A program made the translations under genes and the position numbers. From Nymphaea colorata (taxonomy: Eukaryota; Streptophyta; Magnoliopsida; Nymphaeales; Nymphaeaceae), in contig NC_045138.2 in NCBI RefSeq assembly GCF_008831285.2, positions 40,787,115 through 40,851,114 on the forward strand: a DNA stretch of 64,000 nucleotides, in the 5' to 3' direction. The notes beneath the pieces are model-generated. The model was given only the letters and a program-made list of their open reading frames with translations. It made no database searches and was not told the origin of the DNA. Below are positions 62,936-64,000 of this stretch, in pieces (within the stretch, counting starts at the first letter, position 1; the number at the start of each line of letters is the position of its first letter).

Positions 62936-63289
62936 CTCAACACAAACATCTGGCCCCATTAAGAGTTCAATCACCCGAATGCTCAAAACCGACGAGACCC
63001 AAACAAAGTGTCAGCCGAGCTCTCCAATGGTGTGGAATGATCTCAGCTGTGGACTGGATTCACATGTGCTGAGTAAAGCCCTGAAAATTCTACAGTTCAG
63101 TCAAAGGATTGATAGTCTCTGGTTCTTTCATCCCCAAAACCAGGATATGAAAACTCAAACCTTCCGAGGCACCCAATGTTTGAAGCTACAATTCAGTCAA
63201 GAATCAAGAGGAGAACACATGCATATCTGATAACCTGCTGACCCATCTCAATACCACAGCGAAAATCTCCTTTCCTTAATACAGGGTGC

Positions 63290-63600
63290 CTCTGATACCA
63301 TATTGGAAGTATGGAATGAATAAAAGAAGTAGAAGATACAAGCTGTTCTGGATGAAGTTTTCCCTTCATTCAGTACCCCAACCAGGAATTGTGAAAAGAA
63401 TATAAGGGTGCCTTTTCTCAGCCCTATAAGAGAAACTACACTTGGATTAAAGTAGTCTTCATACAGATTATGGCACAGCATCAAAGCTGAAATACCCTCA
63501 AGGATAACTCTAAGCAGCAATAAAGGGCAAGTAGAAAAGGGCATACGTACATTAGGATGCAATTTTCAGCAGAGAATGTGAAGAAGACAAAAGGATAGCA
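63290..63600 (-). mobile_element. Possible Copia-type LTR edge with primer-binding site
   Basis: On the minus strand TGGTATCAGAG (63300-63290) matches the usual initiator-Met-tRNA primer-binding site of plant Copia elements. Next to it the plus strand begins TGGAAGTATGG, a plausible TG-starting terminal repeat edge at 63304. No gag or pol reading frame follows on the minus strand, so this would be a truncated or solo remnant. The far LTR boundary was not located. Confidence 0.35.
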
Positions 63601-64000
63601 TGATAGATAAGTGCCAGCGAGGTTAGTGAGTGACCCCTAAACCTTTAATAAGTTAGAGGAGGTGAGGGTTTGATAGTTGTATCTTGACATAATCCTGGTG
63701 AGCATCTGCAAGCACCAACAAAGCAAATAAATAAAAAAGTGTATCAGCTGGCTGGCGTACGATGTTCCATCTTTCAAGAAACCTTGTCCTGCATAACTGC
63801 TTGTATCATTTGCTAATATTCAAATGTTACGTTCTTCACCGGTGCTGTATAATGGAATTTTTTATGTTCCAGTATAATTCAGTACCTTTGGGCTAGCAAT
63901 TGAAGTAAAAGCTGCAAATATTATAAAGCAGATGTGCTTTACAAGCACCTGTGGTATTAGTCACATTATTCCATTTTTATGTTGGCCAGTAGTTATCGGT
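63601..64000. other. Right end of window, no gene seen
   Basis: AT-rich DNA without open frames of note or recognisable repeats. Confidence 0.5.

Overview
This window is nuclear DNA of a flowering plant. It holds five intact, intron-typical protein-coding genes separated by long AT-rich, repeat-laden intergenic DNA: TA, CT and GA microsatellites, MITE-like elements, SINE-like and LTR-like remnants. No bacterial, organellar or viral gene was recognised. Three loci (BOP-like, calmodulin-like, and the short-chain dehydrogenase pair) have very GC-rich coding exons in an AT-rich background, while the FOLD gene does not. Such mixed GC composition is common in monocots and some magnoliid or early-diverging angiosperms. 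The species cannot be named from the sequence.

Layout. 1-20.2 kb: no recognisable gene; repeats, a GC-rich gene-free island at about 5.46-7.2 kb, and a long TA microsatellite at 12.3 kb. 20.44-23.03 kb (+): a two-exon BLADE-ON-PETIOLE/NPR5-type BTB-ankyrin co-regulator, complete at 455 aa. 23.0-38.7 kb: repeat-rich DNA with nested MITE-like elements (30.1-30.8 kb) and an inverted pair of diverged elements (32.2 and 35.2 kb). 38.76-39.39 kb (-): a single-exon calmodulin-like protein with four EF-hands. 39.6-47.4 kb: repeats, including an unusual interleaved pair of perfect inverted repeats at 40.4-40.6 kb. 47.43-51.92 kb (-): a five-exon organelle-type bifunctional methylenetetrahydrofolate dehydrogenase/cyclohydrolase (FOLD), 367 aa with a transit-peptide-like first exon. 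54.64-55.71 kb and 59.64-60.70 kb (+): a tandem pair of SDR110C short-chain dehydrogenases (283 and 285 aa), resembling ABA2/xanthoxin dehydrogenase and zerumbone synthase. 62.6-62.9 kb (+): a probable broken fragment resembling the C-terminal region of a CHD1/CHR5 chromatin remodeler, followed by a possible Copia-type primer-binding site and LTR edge at 63.3 kb.

The genes do not form a pathway. BOP acts in leaf and flower patterning, the CML in calcium signalling, FOLD in organellar one-carbon metabolism, and the SDRs in specialised or hormone metabolism. The most interesting points are in the SDR pair: a 178-nt tract with one mismatch embedded in otherwise diverged copies (candidate gene conversion), an apparent shared GC-AG intron, and divergent promoters. 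No clearly novel molecular system was found.
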